Origin: Pseudolysinimonas_A sp044239695
GTDB lineage: Bacteria; Actinomycetota; Actinomycetes; Actinomycetales; Microbacteriaceae
Assembly (NCBI RefSeq): GCF_044239695.1
Contig: NZ_JBIIAW010000017.1
Location: forward strand, 1-39,561
Direction: 5' to 3'
Length of the DNA stretch: 39,561 nucleotides
How positions within the stretch are numbered: the stretch's first letter is position 1; each line of letters begins with the position of its first letter. The notes under the pieces are model-generated. The model made no database searches, was not told the origin of the DNA, and saw only the letters and a list, made by a program, of their open reading frames with translations. The position numbers and the translations under genes are program-made. This document shows positions 1 to 8,485 of the stretch, in pieces.

Positions 1-317
1 CCCTGCGCGATGTCGGGCGACTGGCCGCCGATCGAGATCTCGACACCGCACGAGCGGCCGTCGAACCAGACGTCGGAGCCGGTGTAGCCGATATCGGTGA
101 TGGTCTTGCGCACGATACCCGGGATGTCGACGTAGCTCGAGGTCGTGACCTCGCCCGCCACGTGCACGAGGCCCGTGGTCACGAGCGTCTCGACCGCGAC
201 CCGGGCGGCCGGATCGGCGGCAAGCATCGCGTCGAGAATCGAATCGCTGACCTGATCGCAGATCTTGTCCGGGTGCCCCTCGGTCACGGACTCCGAGGTG
301 AACAGGCGCAGGCTCAA
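1..317 (-). CDS. metK: S-adenosylmethionine synthetase, N-terminal part (cut by window edge)
   Basis: Makes S-adenosylmethionine from ATP and methionine in the cytoplasm. Only the first 105 codons are inside the window. The visible part has the family N-terminus LRLFTSESVTEGHPDK, with the ATP-binding GHPDK stretch and its histidine, then CDQVSDSILDA, and later YVDIPG and the DIGYTGSD region. I place the start at a TTG (317-315). GGAG on the minus strand (328-325) lies 7 nt upstream, and no ATG or GTG occurs in frame close by. It begins 4 nt after the coaBC stop, so it is the last visible gene of the pyrimidine/purine operon and is probably translationally coupled to coaBC. The gene continues past the left edge. 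Confidence 0.95.
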   Translation of the reverse strand, partial: MSLRLFTSESVTEGHPDKICDQVSDSILDAMLAADPAARVAVETLVTTGLVHVAGEVTTSSYVDIPGIVRKTITDIGYTGSDVWFDGRSCGVEISIGGQSPDIAQ

Positions 318-321
318 GCGG

Positions 322-1536
322 TTACTCCGAAGGTGTGGGGCGGGGCGGCGGGATCAGATCGAGGATGCGATCGGCGACATCGGACTTGCTGCCCGAGGCC
401 TCGGTCACTCTATCGCCGCCACCCGTCAGCACGACGATGTCGTTGCTCGGGGTGCCGAAGCCTTCGGCCCAGCCGACCCTGTTGAGGACGAGCAGGTCGA
501 CGCCCTTGCGCGCCGCCTTCGCCCGGCCGAGCTCGAGCAGTTTCACCGGGTCGAGCTCGGTCTCCGCGGCGAACCCGATGATCGTCTGGCCGGGCCGTCG
601 GGCGGCGGTCAGTTCGCGCAGGATGTCGGGGTTCCGCACGAGGCGCAGGTCGAACACGTCGCCCTGCGTCTCCTTCTTGATCTTGCCCTCGGCCACGGTC
701 TCCGGCCGGTAGTCGGCGACCGCCGCGGCCATCACCACGACATCCGCCGTCTGCGCCTCCGCGAGGGCGGCGTCGCGCAGCTCGGCCGTCGTCGACACGT
801 GCCGCACGTCGAGCCCGACGGGGTCGGCATCCAGGACGCCGTCCTCGATGTTCGCCACGACGAGCACGACATCGGCACCCCGGGTTGCGGCGGCGCGGGC
901 GATCGCGACACCCTGCCGGCCCGACGACCGGTTGCCGATGAAGCGCACCGGGTCGAGCGGTTCGCGGGTACCCCCGGCGGTCACCAGGACGCGCAGGCCC
1001 GCAAGATCCCGCGGGCCGACGAGCGACAGCGCGGCGGCGACGATGTCGTCGGGCTCCGACATCCGTCCCGGCCCGCTGTCGGCGCCGGTGAGCTGTCCCG
1101 ACGCGGGACCGACGACGTGGATGCCGCGCGCGCGCAGCGTGGCGATGTTGGAGACGGTCGCGGGGTTGCGCCACATCTCGGTGTGCATCGCCGGGGCGAC
1201 GACGAGCGGTGCGGTGCTCGCGAGGATCGTGTTGCCGAGGAGGTCGTCGGCGTGACCCGCGGCGATCTTCGCGATCGTGTTCGCGGTCGCCGGCGCGACG
1301 ACGATCAGGTCGGCCGCCTGGCCGATCGCGACGTGCCGCACCTCGGCCACGCCCTCGTAGAGGTCGCTGTGCACGAGGTTGCGGCTGATCGCCTCGAGGG
1401 TCGGGCGGCCGACGAAACGCAGCGCTTTCTCCGTCGCGACGACGTGCACGTCATGTCCGGCGCGCACGAGGGCGCGCACGACGCCGACGGCCTTGTAGGC
1501 CGCGATGCCGCCGGTGATGCCGACGACGATGTTCAC
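322..1536 (-). CDS. coaBC: Bifunctional phosphopantothenoylcysteine decarboxylase / phosphopantothenate-cysteine ligase
   Basis: Carries out two coenzyme A biosynthesis steps: coupling of cysteine to 4'-phosphopantothenate (CoaB) and FMN-dependent decarboxylation (CoaC). The 404-residue protein has the usual full length. CoaC is residues 1-175: flavin-binding GITGGIAAYK at 7-16, conserved His near 68, and PAMHTEMW at 116-122, where many bacteria have PAMNxxMW. CoaB starts near 180, with VLVTAGGTREPLD and FIGNRSSGRQG. The segment aligned with the E. coli active-site cysteine (CGDIGPGRM) reads GADSGPGRM here, so that Cys is absent; I recall similar substitutions in other actinobacteria. The start is a GTG at 1536, chosen because NIVVGITGG is the family N-terminus. 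A longer open frame upstream overlaps rpoZ and gmk and is not real. It follows rpoZ by 26 nt. Confidence 0.95.
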   Translation of the reverse strand: MNIVVGITGGIAAYKAVGVVRALVRAGHDVHVVATEKALRFVGRPTLEAISRNLVHSDLYEGVAEVRHVAIGQAADLIVVAPATANTIAKIAAGHADDLLGNTILASTAPLVVAPAMHTEMWRNPATVSNIATLRARGIHVVGPASGQLTGADSGPGRMSEPDDIVAAALSLVGPRDLAGLRVLVTAGGTREPLDPVRFIGNRSSGRQGVAIARAAATRGADVVLVVANIEDGVLDADPVGLDVRHVSTTAELRDAALAEAQTADVVVMAAAVADYRPETVAEGKIKKETQGDVFDLRLVRNPDILRELTAARRPGQTIIGFAAETELDPVKLLELGRAKAARKGVDLLVLNRVGWAEGFGTPSNDIVVLTGGGDRVTEASGSKSDVADRILDLIPPPRPTPSE

Positions 1537-1562
1537 GCTGTCGCGACTGTTCGGGAGAAGGG

Positions 1563-1823
1563 TTACTCGGTGACGAGCGGCTTGAGGACGAGCTTGTCCT
1601 CGTTGATCTCGTGCATCGCGACCGAGAGCGGCTTGTCGTCGATCGTCGAGTCGACGAGCGGACCGACGTTGTCGAACAGCGAACCCTCGTGCAGATCGGC
1701 GTAATAGTCGTTGATCTGACGTGCGCGCTTGGAGGCGAAGATCACGAGCTGGTACTTGGAGTCCACCTTCGAGAGCAGTTCGTCGATGGGCGGGTCGATG
1801 ATGCCGCTGGTGCGATCGGCCAT
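1563..1823 (-). CDS. rpoZ: DNA-directed RNA polymerase omega subunit
   Basis: A small subunit that helps assemble and stabilise RNA polymerase. The 86-residue product has the RpoZ/Rpb6 signature: IIDPPIDELLSKVDSKYQLVIFA (read in two pieces, residues 8-18 and 19-30), then SKRARQINDYY, a helix that grips the beta-prime subunit. The C-terminal tail EDKLVLKPLVTE is typical of actinobacterial omega. It starts at ATG 1823 and follows gmk by 9 nt. The order gmk-rpoZ-coaBC-metK is conserved in actinobacteria. This run places rpoZ in the same transcript as the pyrimidine genes here. Confidence 0.97.
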   Translation of the reverse strand: MADRTSGIIDPPIDELLSKVDSKYQLVIFASKRARQINDYYADLHEGSLFDNVGPLVDSTIDDKPLSVAMHEINEDKLVLKPLVTE

Positions 1824-1832
1824 GGGGTCTCC

Positions 1833-2738
1833 CTAAAGTCTCTCGTGCCCGGTTGCAGGCACATCCAACAATTCTACGACCTCGCGGGCCGCTTGGCCGA
1901 CTTCGTGGTTCACGACTTTCACGTCGAACTCGTCCTGGGCCGCCATCTCGACCTTCGCGGTCTCCAACCGGCGGGCCTGCTCCTCCGGCCCTTCGGTGCC
2001 TCGTCCGCGCTGTCGTCGCACCAGCTCCTCGATCGTCGGCGGCAGCAGGAAGACCAGCAGGGCCTCCGGCATCGCGGCCTTGACGGCTCGGGCGCCCTGG
2101 ATGTCGATCTCGAGGAGCACGCTCTTGCCGTCGGCAAGCGCCCGGTCGACCGGCGGTCGCGGGGTCCCGTACTTGTAGGCGTTGTGCACGACCGCGTACT
2201 CGAGGAAGTCGCCGCGCTCGATCATCGCGTCGAACTCCGAGTCGCTCACGAAGTAGTAGTGCTCGCCCTCGACCTCGCCCGGACGTGGCGGCCGGGTGGT
2301 CGCCGACACGCTCAGCAGCACGTCGGGATAGGTCGCGCGGATGTGCCGGGACACCGTGCCCTTGCCGACCGCCGTCGGCCCGGCGAGCACGACGAGGCGG
2401 CTCTGCTTCGGGGCGATGCCCTCGCGTCGCCGAAGATAGTCGCGCAGTGCGCCGCGCTGTCGTACACCGAGTCCGCCGACGCGCTTGGCGGGCGAGATGC
2501 CGAGGTCGGCCATCACCCGCTCGGTGCGCGTCGGACCGAGGCTCGGCACGCTCTTCAGCAGCTCGGTCACGCGCAACGTCGCCTCGGGCGCGGTCGGCTC
2601 CCCCGACCACGCGGTCTCGGCGACGTCGAGGGCGGTGCGTTCGCGGGACGCGACCTGCCGCTTCACCTCGGCGCGAGCCCGCCGGGCGGCGACGGCGGCG
2701 CGGGATCCCGCAACGCGATCGACCTCGGGCGGCTTCAC
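1833..2738 (-). CDS. gmk: Guanylate kinase with N-terminal actinobacterial IHF (mIHF) domain
   Basis: Phosphorylates GMP to GDP with ATP. At 301 residues it is about 100 longer than ordinary guanylate kinases. The kinase occupies about 113-295: P-loop GPTAVGKGT at 120-128, the GMP-binding run SATTRPPRPGE at 145-155 with GEHYYFV at 158-164, and EIDIQGARAVK near 210-220. Residues 1-105 look like the actinobacterial integration host factor: AAVAARRARAEVKRQV, then ELLKSVPSLGPTRTERVMADLGI (helix-two-turn-helix), then RVGGLGVRQRGAL. In mycobacteria mihF is a separate gene just before gmk, so this looks like a fusion. The frame is open throughout with no internal stop. It starts at GTG 2738 and overlaps the pyrF stop by 4 nt (GTGA). 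Whether the DNA-binding half still works is unknown. Confidence 0.93.
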   Translation of the reverse strand: MKPPEVDRVAGSRAAVAARRARAEVKRQVASRERTALDVAETAWSGEPTAPEATLRVTELLKSVPSLGPTRTERVMADLGISPAKRVGGLGVRQRGALRDYLRRREGIAPKQSRLVVLAGPTAVGKGTVSRHIRATYPDVLLSVSATTRPPRPGEVEGEHYYFVSDSEFDAMIERGDFLEYAVVHNAYKYGTPRPPVDRALADGKSVLLEIDIQGARAVKAAMPEALLVFLLPPTIEELVRRQRGRGTEGPEEQARRLETAKVEMAAQDEFDVKVVNHEVGQAAREVVELLDVPATGHERL

Positions 2739-3541
2739 GGCAGACTCCGCAGTTCGCCCTGAAGGGACTCGATCGCCGGGATCACGCCCGAGGGTCCGGC
2801 CCCGAGGATCTCCCGCGACACGTGCACGGCCACCCGGGGCGCCGCGGAACCGAAGACCCGGGCGAGGTCGCCGAGCCGGGCGCCCTGCGCGCCGAACCCC
2901 GGGGCGAGGATGGGCACGTCACCGAAGCCGTCCGGGGCGAGACCGTAGTCGCTGAGTTCGACGGTCGCCCCGATCACGAGGCCCGCCGTCCCGGGAAGCG
3001 CGCACACGTCGTCGACGAGAGCGGCGGCGACGGTCCGGCCGTCGGGGCGCACCGCCGTCTGCGTGGCGATCGACTCGGGGTTGGAGGTCGCAGTGACGAC
3101 GATCACGCCCTTGCCGTGCTCCTCGGCGAGGGCGAGCGCACCCGAGAGCGACCCCAGCCCCTGGTAGGCGACCGCGGTCATCGCATCGGCTTCGAGGGGC
3201 GACCCCGGGGTGAGCCAGGCGGCGCCGTAGGCATCCATCGTCGTGCCGATGTCGCCGCGCTTGACGTCGGCGATCACGAACAGGCCCGCTGCCCGCGCCG
3301 CGGCCAGCACGTCTTCGAGGGCGGCGTACCCGGCCGAGCCGTACCGCTCGAAGAACGCCGCCTGCGGCTTGACGATGCCCGCCCGGCCGGCCACGGCATC
3401 CACCGTTCGCAGTCCGAACTCGCGCACGCCCGCCGCCGACCGCGGCAGCCCCCAGATGTCGAGCAGCCCGTCGTGCGGGTCGATGCCCACGCAGAGTCGG
3501 CCCCGGGAGAGCACGGCACGGAAGCGGGCGGCGAACGTCAT
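2735..3541 (-). CDS. pyrF: Orotidine 5'-phosphate decarboxylase (long, subfamily 2)
   Basis: Last step of UMP synthesis: decarboxylation of OMP. The protein has 268 residues, the size of the longer actinobacterial type. The N-terminal substrate-binding strand is RLCVGIDPH (15-23), the lysine region is IVKPQAAFFERYG (56-68), and the catalytic Asp-Lys-Asp set lies in ADVKRGDIGTTMDAY (91-105; D92, K94, D97). It ends with the phosphate-loop region VAVHVSREILGAG. It starts at ATG 3541 and overlaps the carB stop by 4 nt (ATGA). It overlaps gmk in the same way, so the three are translationally coupled. Confidence 0.96.
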   Translation of the reverse strand: MTFAARFRAVLSRGRLCVGIDPHDGLLDIWGLPRSAAGVREFGLRTVDAVAGRAGIVKPQAAFFERYGSAGYAALEDVLAAARAAGLFVIADVKRGDIGTTMDAYGAAWLTPGSPLEADAMTAVAYQGLGSLSGALALAEEHGKGVIVVTATSNPESIATQTAVRPDGRTVAAALVDDVCALPGTAGLVIGATVELSDYGLAPDGFGDVPILAPGFGAQGARLGDLARVFGSAAPRVAVHVSREILGAGPSGVIPAIESLQGELRSLP

Positions 3542-6500
3542 CGAGCCGCCGCCTCCGCGGTGGCTGCGGCCAGCGATGCCGCGCGGTCCAGCGCGTAGTC
3601 CTGCAACGAGCGCACCCGGATGTCGCCGTGCGCGACCTCGAACGACGCGACCGCGGCACCGAGCTGGGCGATCGTGGTGAACAGCGGCTTGTCGGCCGCC
3701 ACGGTCGCCGTGCGGATCTCGAAGCCGTCCGCCCGTGCCGAGCGTCCCGACGGGGTGTTGATCACGACGTCGATCTTGCCCGCGTTGATGAGTTCGACGA
3801 TCGAGGGGTCGGCCTCGTCGGTCTCCTGCCCCATGAAGAACTTGCGCACCGTCGTCGCCGGGATGCCGTTGCGCGCGAGCACCTCGGCGGTTCCGGAGGT
3901 CGCGACGATCTCGAAGCCGAGCTGGGTGAGCCGCAGGATCGGCAGCACGATCGCGCGCTTGTCCCGGTCGGCGACCGAGACGAACACGACCCCGGAGTCG
4001 GGCAGCCCGCCGTAGGCGGCATCCTGGCTCTTGGCGAACGCGCGCGGGAAGTCGGCGTCGATGCCCATGACCTCGCCGGTCGAGCGCATCTCCGGCCCGA
4101 GCACCGAGTCGACGATCTGCCCCTCGCGGGTGCGGAAGCGCTTGAACGGCAGCACCGCCTCCTTGACCGAGACGGGTGCGTCGAGCGGCACGTACTCCCC
4201 GTCCGCGGCCGGCAGCAGACCGTCTGCCACGAGTTCACGGATGCTGCGACCGACCATCACGAGCGACGCCGCCTTCGCGAGCGGGATGCCGAGCGCCTTC
4301 GACACGAACGGCACCGTCCGCGAGGCCCGAGGGTTCGCTTCGAGCACGTAGAGCACTCCGGCACCGATCGCGAACTGCACGTTGAGCAGCCCGCGCACCC
4401 CGATGCCTTCGGCGATCTTCCGCGTCGCCTCGACCACGCGGGTCTGCACGTCGCGACCGAGCGTCACCGGCGGCAGCGTGCAGGCCGAGTCGCCGGAGTG
4501 CACGCCGGCCTCCTCGATGTGCTCCATTATGCCGCCGACGTACAGCTCGGTGCCGTCGTAGAGCGCGTCGATGTCGATCTCGAGCGCGTCGTCGAGGAAA
4601 CGGTCGACCAGCAGCGGCGAGCCGGGGCCGATGATCGCCTGCTCCCGCACCCGGTCGAAGTAGTCCTCGAGACTCGGGGTGTCGTAGACGATCTCCATCC
4701 CGCGCCCGCCGAGCACGAACGACGGCCGCACGAGGACCGGGTAGCCGATCCCCTCGGCGACCTCGACGGCGGAGGGGGCGTCGGTGGCGATGCCGTTCTT
4801 CGGGGCGAGCAGACCGGCGGCATCGAGGATGTCGGAGAACAGCCCGCGTTCTTCGGCCAGGTCGATCGCCGAGGGTGAGGTGCCGAGGATCGGCACCCCG
4901 GCGGCTTCGAGTCCCTTCGCGAGCCCGAGGGCGGTCTGACCGCCGAGCTGGACGATGACGCCGACGAGTTCGCCCGACTGCGACTCCGCGTGGATGACCT
5001 CGAGCACGTCCTCCAGGGTGAGCGGCTCGAAGTAGAGCCGATCGGAGGTGTCGTAGTCGGTCGACACCGTCTCGGGATTGCAGTTGATCATGATCGTCTC
5101 GAAGCCGTACGCCTGCAGGGCGAACGAGGCGTGCACGCACGAGTAGTCGAACTCGACGCCCTGCCCGATGCGGTTCGGACCGGAGCCGAGGATGACGACT
5201 TTGCGCGCCTGCGACGGCGCGACCTCGGTCTCGAGGTCGTACGACGAGTAGTGGTACGGCGTGAGGGCGGGAAACTCGCCGGCGCAGGTGTCGACGGTCT
5301 TGAACACCGGTCGCACCCCGAGCTGCCAGCGCAGGTTGCGCACCTCCTGCTCGGTCAGACCGCGCAGCTCGGCGATCTGCACGTCGGAGAAGCCGTGGTC
5401 CTTGGCCAGCACGAAGAAGGCGCGGTCGAGCTTGAGCGACCCGGCAAGCGTGTCGGCGACCTCGTTGATGAGCACGATCTGATCGAGGAACCAGGGGTCG
5501 ATCTTGGTCGCCTCGAAGGCCTCCTCGATCGTCGCGCCCTTGCGCAGCGCCTGCTGCAGGGTCACGATGCGGCCGTCGGTCGGGACCCGTGAGATCTCGA
5601 GCAGCTCGGCCTTCGACCGCGGCTCCGCCCCCCAATGGAAGCTGCTCCCCCGCTTCTCGAGGCTCCGCAGCGCCTTCTGCAGGGCGGTCGAGTAGTTGCG
5701 GCCGATCGCCATCGCCTCGCCGACGCTCTTCATCGTCGTGGTGAGGGTGGCATCCGCCGACGGGAACTTCTCGAACGCGAAGCGCGGCACCTTGACGACG
5801 ATGTAGTCCAGCGTCGGCTCGAACGAGGCCGGCGTGACCTTCGTGATGTCGTTGGGGATCTCGTCGAGCCGGTAGCCGATCGCGAGCTTCGCGGCGATCT
5901 TCGCGATCGGGAAGCCCGTCGCCTTCGATGCGAGCGCCGACGACCGCGAGACCCGCGGGTTCATCTCGATGACGATCACGCGGCCGGTGTTCGGCTCCAC
6001 CGCGAACTGGATGTTGCAGCCGCCGGTGTCGACCCCGACGCGGCGGATGATGTCGATGCCGATGTCGCGCAGGTTCTGGTACTCGCGGTCGGTGAGGGTG
6101 AGCGCCGGGGCGACCGTGATCGAGTCCCCGGTGTGCACGCCGACCGGGTCGACGTTCTCGATCGAGCAGACGACGACCGTGTTGTCGGAGGTGTCGCGCA
6201 TCAACTCGAGCTCGTACTCCTTCCAGCCGAGGATCGACTCCTCGAGCAGCACCTCGGTGGTCGGCGACTGGTGCAGGCCGTCGCCGACCATGCGCAGCAG
6301 CTCCTCGCGGTCGTAGGCGAAACCCGAGCCGAGACCGCCCATCGTGAACGACGGCCGCACCACGAGCGGGTAGCCGAGGTCGTCGGCGGCGTCGACTGCC
6401 TCGCCGATCGTGTGCACGATGTGGCTGCGGGCGACGTCGGCCCCGGACTCGAGCACGAGTTCCTTGAAGAGCTGACGGTCCTCGCCCTTCTTGATCGCCT

Positions 6501-6861
6501 CGACCTTCGCGCCGATCAGCTCGACGCCGTACTTCGCGAGGATCCCCTCCTCGTCGAGCTTGATCGCCGCGTTGAGCGCCGTCTGCCCGCCGAGGGTCGG
6601 GAGGATGGCATCCGGCTTCTCGTGCTTGATGATCGCCTCGAGCGCCTCGGAGGTGATCGGCTCGATGTACGTGGCATCCGCGAAGTCGGGATCGGTCATG
6701 ATCGTCGCCGGGTTCGGGTTCACCAGGATGACGCGCACGCCCTCCTCGCGCAGCACGCGGCAGGCCTGCGTTCCCGAGTAGTCGAACTCGGCCGCCTGGC
6801 CGATCACGATCGGACCCGATCCGATGACGAGGACCGAGTGGATGTCTTCCCGCTTGGGCAT
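3538..6861 (-). CDS. carB: Carbamoyl phosphate synthase, large (ammonia) chain
   Basis: Makes carbamoyl phosphate from bicarbonate, ATP and the ammonia that CarA releases; feeds both pyrimidine and arginine synthesis. Its 1107 residues match the family. It contains two homologous ATP-grasp halves. The first starts with SVLVIGSGPIVIGQAAEFDY (9-28), has RPSFTMGGLGSGFAYD near 170-185 and EMNPRVSRSSALASKATG near 300. The second has ILGSGPNRIGQGVEFDYS near 550, RPSFVLGGRGMEIVYD near 710 and EANPRASRTVPFVSK near 838. From about 957 a methylglyoxal-synthase-like allosteric domain follows (VFVSVADRDKRAIVLPI). It starts at ATG 6861, sharing one base with the carA TAA stop (TAATG). An apparent extension upstream of this ATG merely overlaps carA in another frame. 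Confidence 0.98.
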   Translation of the reverse strand: MPKREDIHSVLVIGSGPIVIGQAAEFDYSGTQACRVLREEGVRVILVNPNPATIMTDPDFADATYIEPITSEALEAIIKHEKPDAILPTLGGQTALNAAIKLDEEGILAKYGVELIGAKVEAIKKGEDRQLFKELVLESGADVARSHIVHTIGEAVDAADDLGYPLVVRPSFTMGGLGSGFAYDREELLRMVGDGLHQSPTTEVLLEESILGWKEYELELMRDTSDNTVVVCSIENVDPVGVHTGDSITVAPALTLTDREYQNLRDIGIDIIRRVGVDTGGCNIQFAVEPNTGRVIVIEMNPRVSRSSALASKATGFPIAKIAAKLAIGYRLDEIPNDITKVTPASFEPTLDYIVVKVPRFAFEKFPSADATLTTTMKSVGEAMAIGRNYSTALQKALRSLEKRGSSFHWGAEPRSKAELLEISRVPTDGRIVTLQQALRKGATIEEAFEATKIDPWFLDQIVLINEVADTLAGSLKLDRAFFVLAKDHGFSDVQIAELRGLTEQEVRNLRWQLGVRPVFKTVDTCAGEFPALTPYHYSSYDLETEVAPSQARKVVILGSGPNRIGQGVEFDYSCVHASFALQAYGFETIMINCNPETVSTDYDTSDRLYFEPLTLEDVLEVIHAESQSGELVGVIVQLGGQTALGLAKGLEAAGVPILGTSPSAIDLAEERGLFSDILDAAGLLAPKNGIATDAPSAVEVAEGIGYPVLVRPSFVLGGRGMEIVYDTPSLEDYFDRVREQAIIGPGSPLLVDRFLDDALEIDIDALYDGTELYVGGIMEHIEEAGVHSGDSACTLPPVTLGRDVQTRVVEATRKIAEGIGVRGLLNVQFAIGAGVLYVLEANPRASRTVPFVSKALGIPLAKAASLVMVGRSIRELVADGLLPAADGEYVPLDAPVSVKEAVLPFKRFRTREGQIVDSVLGPEMRSTGEVMGIDADFPRAFAKSQDAAYGGLPDSGVVFVSVADRDKRAIVLPILRLTQLGFEIVATSGTAEVLARNGIPATTVRKFFMGQETDEADPSIVELINAGKIDVVINTPSGRSARADGFEIRTATVAADKPLFTTIAQLGAAVASFEVAHGDIRVRSLQDYALDRAASLAAATAEAAAR

Positions 6862-7994
6862 TACTTCGCTTTCCGGGTCTCGAGGACCATGTCGCGGAAT
6901 CTGTCGAACAGGTAGTTGGCGTCGTGCGGACCGGCCGCGGCCTCGGGGTGGTACTGCACCGAGAACGCCGGGATGTCGAGCGCCCGCAGCCCCTCGACCA
7001 CCTGGTCGTTCAGCCCGACGTGGCTGACTTCGACCTTGCCGTAGCCGTGCGGGCTCTCGACGGGACCGTCGAGCGGAGCATCGACGGCGAACCCGTGGTT
7101 GTGCGCCGTGATCTCGACCTTGCCGGTCGTCCTGTCGAGCACCGGCTGGTTGATCCCGCGGTGGCCGAACGGCAGCTTGTAGGTGCCGAAGCCGAGGGCG
7201 CGACCGAGCAACTGGTTGCCGAAGCAGATGCCGAAGAACGGCAGCTGCCGGTCGAGCAGCTCGCGCAGTAGGGCGACGTGTCCGTCGGAGGCCTCGGGGT
7301 CGCCCGGTCCGTTCGAGTAGAAGGCGGCGACCGGGTCGATCGCCAGCACCTGCTCGAGCGTCACGTTCTGCGGCAGCACGTGCACCTCGAAGCCGCGCGC
7401 GGCGAGGTTGTCGACCGTCGACTGCTTGATGCCAAGGTCGAGGATCGCGAGATTTCCGATCTTGTCGCCCACGGCCGGGGTGACCACGGGTTCGGTGACG
7501 GAGACCTCCGCGGAGAGGTTGAGTCCGGTCATGTCGCGCCCCGAGCGCACGATCGCGAGCTGCTCGTCGGCCGTGAGGTCGGCATCCGGGCCGGAGAAGA
7601 CGCCCGCCTTCATCGCGCCCGAGTCGCGCAGCCGGCGGGTGATCGCCCGGGTGTCGATGCCGGAGATCCCGACGATGCCGGTGTCGGTCAGTTCGTCGTC
7701 GAGCGAGCGCAGGCTGCGGAAGTTGCTGACGACCCGGGAGGGGTCGCGCACGACGTAGCCGGCGACCCAGATCCTGCGGGATTCCTGATCCTCGTCGTTC
7801 ATCCCGGTGTTGCCGATGTGCGGCGCCGTCTGCACGACGATCTGCCCGGCGTAGGAGGGATCGGTGAGGGTCTCCTGGTAGCCGGTCATCCCCGTCGCGA
7901 ACACCGCCTCGCCCAGGGTGCGACCGCGGGCTCCGTAGGCACGGCCCTCGTAGCGGGTGCCGTCCTCGAGGACGAGATAGGCGCTGTCGGTCAT
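6861..7994 (-). CDS. carA: Carbamoyl phosphate synthase, small (glutaminase) chain
   Basis: Hydrolyses glutamine and passes ammonia to CarB. The 377-residue protein starts with AYLVLEDGTRYEGRAYG, the CPSase small-chain domain. The C-terminal half is a class I glutamine amidotransferase: nucleophile Cys257 in FFGICFGNQLLGRALG and the catalytic His349/Glu351 pair in QYHPEAAAGPHD. The nucleophile elbow reads CFGNQ where CLGHQ is commoner, a conservative variation. It starts at ATG 7994, overlapping the stop of the PH-like gene by 4 nt (ATGA), and is joined to carB by a 1-nt overlap. Confidence 0.97.
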   Translation of the reverse strand: MTDSAYLVLEDGTRYEGRAYGARGRTLGEAVFATGMTGYQETLTDPSYAGQIVVQTAPHIGNTGMNDEDQESRRIWVAGYVVRDPSRVVSNFRSLRSLDDELTDTGIVGISGIDTRAITRRLRDSGAMKAGVFSGPDADLTADEQLAIVRSGRDMTGLNLSAEVSVTEPVVTPAVGDKIGNLAILDLGIKQSTVDNLAARGFEVHVLPQNVTLEQVLAIDPVAAFYSNGPGDPEASDGHVALLRELLDRQLPFFGICFGNQLLGRALGFGTYKLPFGHRGINQPVLDRTTGKVEITAHNHGFAVDAPLDGPVESPHGYGKVEVSHVGLNDQVVEGLRALDIPAFSVQYHPEAAAGPHDANYLFDRFRDMVLETRKAK

Positions 7995-8485
7995 GCGGCT
8001 TCCTTCGAGACTGGGGTGATCGTGGTGAGCGCCGCGACGAGGACATCCGGGTCGGGAACGCGCAGGTTGGTGTCGACGAGCACGTCGCCGAGGGTCCAGC
8101 GCACGAAGACCAGACCGTCCCTGCCGACGACCCGGTCGATCGTCCAGGTGGCCCGCCCCACCCCGTCGATCGAGGAAGCGGCGATGAAGGCATCCGGCTG
8201 CCCCGCGATGCTCAGCACGATGCCCTCCGGGTGCACGGCGACACCCGCGCGGGCGCGGAACGCGAGACCCCGCACGGCGATGCGGTCGGTCGGCGACTCG
8301 GCGCGCGTCGTCGCGACGTAGAACCCGTCGGCGACCGCGAGAGGTGCGCCCACGGCGGCCGGCGGAGTCGCGAGCGCCGGGAGCCCCGCCTGACGGCGAC
8401 GACGAGCGCGCCAGCCGAGGGCGAGCCCGGTGAACACCACGACGAGGATGCCGACGATGACGAGGGTGGGCGTGAGCCTATCCAC
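7991..8485 (-). CDS. Membrane-anchored PH-like domain protein of the pyr operon (Rv1382-like)
   Basis: Function not known. The 164-residue product has one N-terminal membrane segment (about 7-26, TLVIVGILVVVFTGLALGW) followed by a basic stretch (RARRRR), so the rest should lie in the cytoplasm. The C-terminal part (about 50-158) is all-beta in character, with alternating hydrophobics such as GIVLSIAGQPDAFIAASSI and LVFVRWTLGDVLVDTNLRV. That fits the bacterial PH-like fold noted for the protein encoded between pyrC and carA in mycobacteria (Rv1382). Position and size match that gene. It starts at GTG 8485, overlapping the pyrC stop by 8 nt, and ends in an ATGA overlap with carA. The conserved place suggests a role tied to pyrimidine synthesis or simply co-expression; the sequence does not decide. 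Confidence 0.8.
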   Translation of the reverse strand: MDRLTPTLVIVGILVVVFTGLALGWRARRRRQAGLPALATPPAAVGAPLAVADGFYVATTRAESPTDRIAVRGLAFRARAGVAVHPEGIVLSIAGQPDAFIAASSIDGVGRATWTIDRVVGRDGLVFVRWTLGDVLVDTNLRVPDPDVLVAALTTITPVSKEAA

